DNA from: Pseudomonadota bacterium | GTDB taxonomy: Bacteria; Pseudomonadota; Gammaproteobacteria; Pseudomonadales; Halieaceae | Direction of reading: 5' to 3' | Assembly (NCBI GenBank): GCA_030591305.1 | Contig: JAUVBI010000061.1 | Location: 1 to 14,011, forward strand | DNA length: 14,011 nucleotides | Shown here: positions 13,598 through 14,011 of the stretch, piece after piece | Layout of the letters: each line of letters starts with the position of its first letter | Numbering within the stretch: position 1 is the stretch's first letter | Translations under genes and position numbers: made by a program | Notes under the pieces: generated by a model | Databases searched by the model: none | Seen by the model: the letters and a program-made list of their open reading frames with translations, nothing else | What the model was told of the DNA's origin: nothing

Positions 13598-14011
13598 TTA
13601 AAAGCCTATTTTTGGTTTCTGCAGTGCATCGGTATCACCCACCGGCACGGCCCGGGCAATGGCAGCAGCGGCATCGTCCCAGCCATCACAGCTGGAGCGC
13701 CCTTTTTGACCGCGCAGCACGTTTAGAAAACCCTTGCAGGCCGCGTAAACCTTGAAGAACAGCAAAATATTTCGCCGATCTGAGCCGGAAATGGGAACAA
13801 CAGAGCAAATTAACTTGTCATCGGACATATAGCGCTCTGACAGGCCCACAGATCCGTAGGCATTGACCCGCACCCGGGTTCCAGCTGCAAGGCGTGGGCC
13901 CAGTACTAGCGCATCCAGATAGTCCCCCTCACCGCCAATATACTGGTGAATTGAGCCGTAGTTGTAGGGGCATGGGATGGGAGATACAAAATCGATGTGC
14001 CCGGAACTGCC
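13598..14011 (-). CDS. Divergent soluble inorganic pyrophosphatase-like protein, C-terminal part
   Basis: The gene enters from the right edge; 137 C-terminal residues are visible. The segment HIDFVSPIPCPYNYGSI, then GEGDYLDALVLGP, then DDKLICSVVP and ILLFFKVY follows the order of family I inorganic pyrophosphatases, which split pyrophosphate to phosphate in the cytoplasm with bound Mg2+. By hand alignment to the E. coli enzyme, two metal-ligand aspartates (67 and 70) are kept, the one at 65 is Glu, the one at 97 appears to be Glu, Asp102 and Lys104 are kept, and Lys142 is replaced by Ala. It may be a pyrophosphatase with altered kinetics or a related hydrolase. It is followed after 4 bases by the DUF218 gene. 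Confidence 0.7.
   Translation of the reverse strand, partial: GSSGHIDFVSPIPCPYNYGSIHQYIGGEGDYLDALVLGPRLAAGTRVRVNAYGSVGLSERYMSDDKLICSVVPISGSDRRNILLFFKVYAACKGFLNVLRGQKGRSSCDGWDDAAAAIARAVPVGDTDALQKPKIGF

Overview
The window looks like chromosomal DNA from a marine-type gammaproteobacterium. This rests on the gene content: a PilG/PilI/PilJ/ChpB twitching-chemosensory set, a FieF-type metal exporter, a type I sulfide:quinone oxidoreductase, an AlkB alkane hydroxylase with an AraC-family regulator, a REP-associated transposase (RAYT) and a GGDEF-EAL protein. I cannot fix the genus from sequence alone. There are no rRNA or tRNA genes, no CRISPR array and no phage genes.

Layout. Positions 1-4091 (minus strand) form a tight cluster, read right to left: a degenerate sigma-54-activator-like AAA+ protein with a Fis-like tail, an unknown protein with a possible helix-turn-helix, a single-domain CheB (ChpB-like), a PilG-like response regulator, a CheW-type adaptor (PilI-like) and the start of PilJ, which runs off the left edge. 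Several of these genes overlap by 8-17 bases. Positions 4092-4333 are the divergent intergenic region, dominated by a perfect 111-base palindrome. Positions 4334-5281 (+) encode the FieF-like exporter and 5383-6099 (+) the RAYT transposase. Sqr is convergent to RAYT (7411-6125, minus), with a 69-base palindrome spanning both stop codons. The AraC-type regulator (8569-7544, minus) is divergent from alkB (8707-9912, +), and a two-copy direct repeat with a 22-base period lies between them. A fourth palindrome separates alkB from the GGDEF-EAL gene (10089-12425, +), and a fifth follows that gene. On the right, minus strand, are a 94-residue DUF3144-like protein, a DUF218/ElyC-like membrane protein and the C-terminal part of a divergent inorganic pyrophosphatase that runs off the right edge.

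How it fits together. The left cluster would sense surface or chemical signals and control type IV pili, although two possible DNA-binding genes head it. The AraC/AlkB pair is an alkane oxidation unit, probably substrate-induced. Sqr feeds electrons from sulfide to quinone. The unifying oddity is the repeat family around the RAYT gene. Its core is GGGGAC-AGTTT or GGGGAC-GTAGCAC-AGTTT, and in three separate genes (metal exporter, RAYT, sqr) it supplies the last codons and the stop codon, so all three proteins end in Lys-Pro-Gly-Thr.
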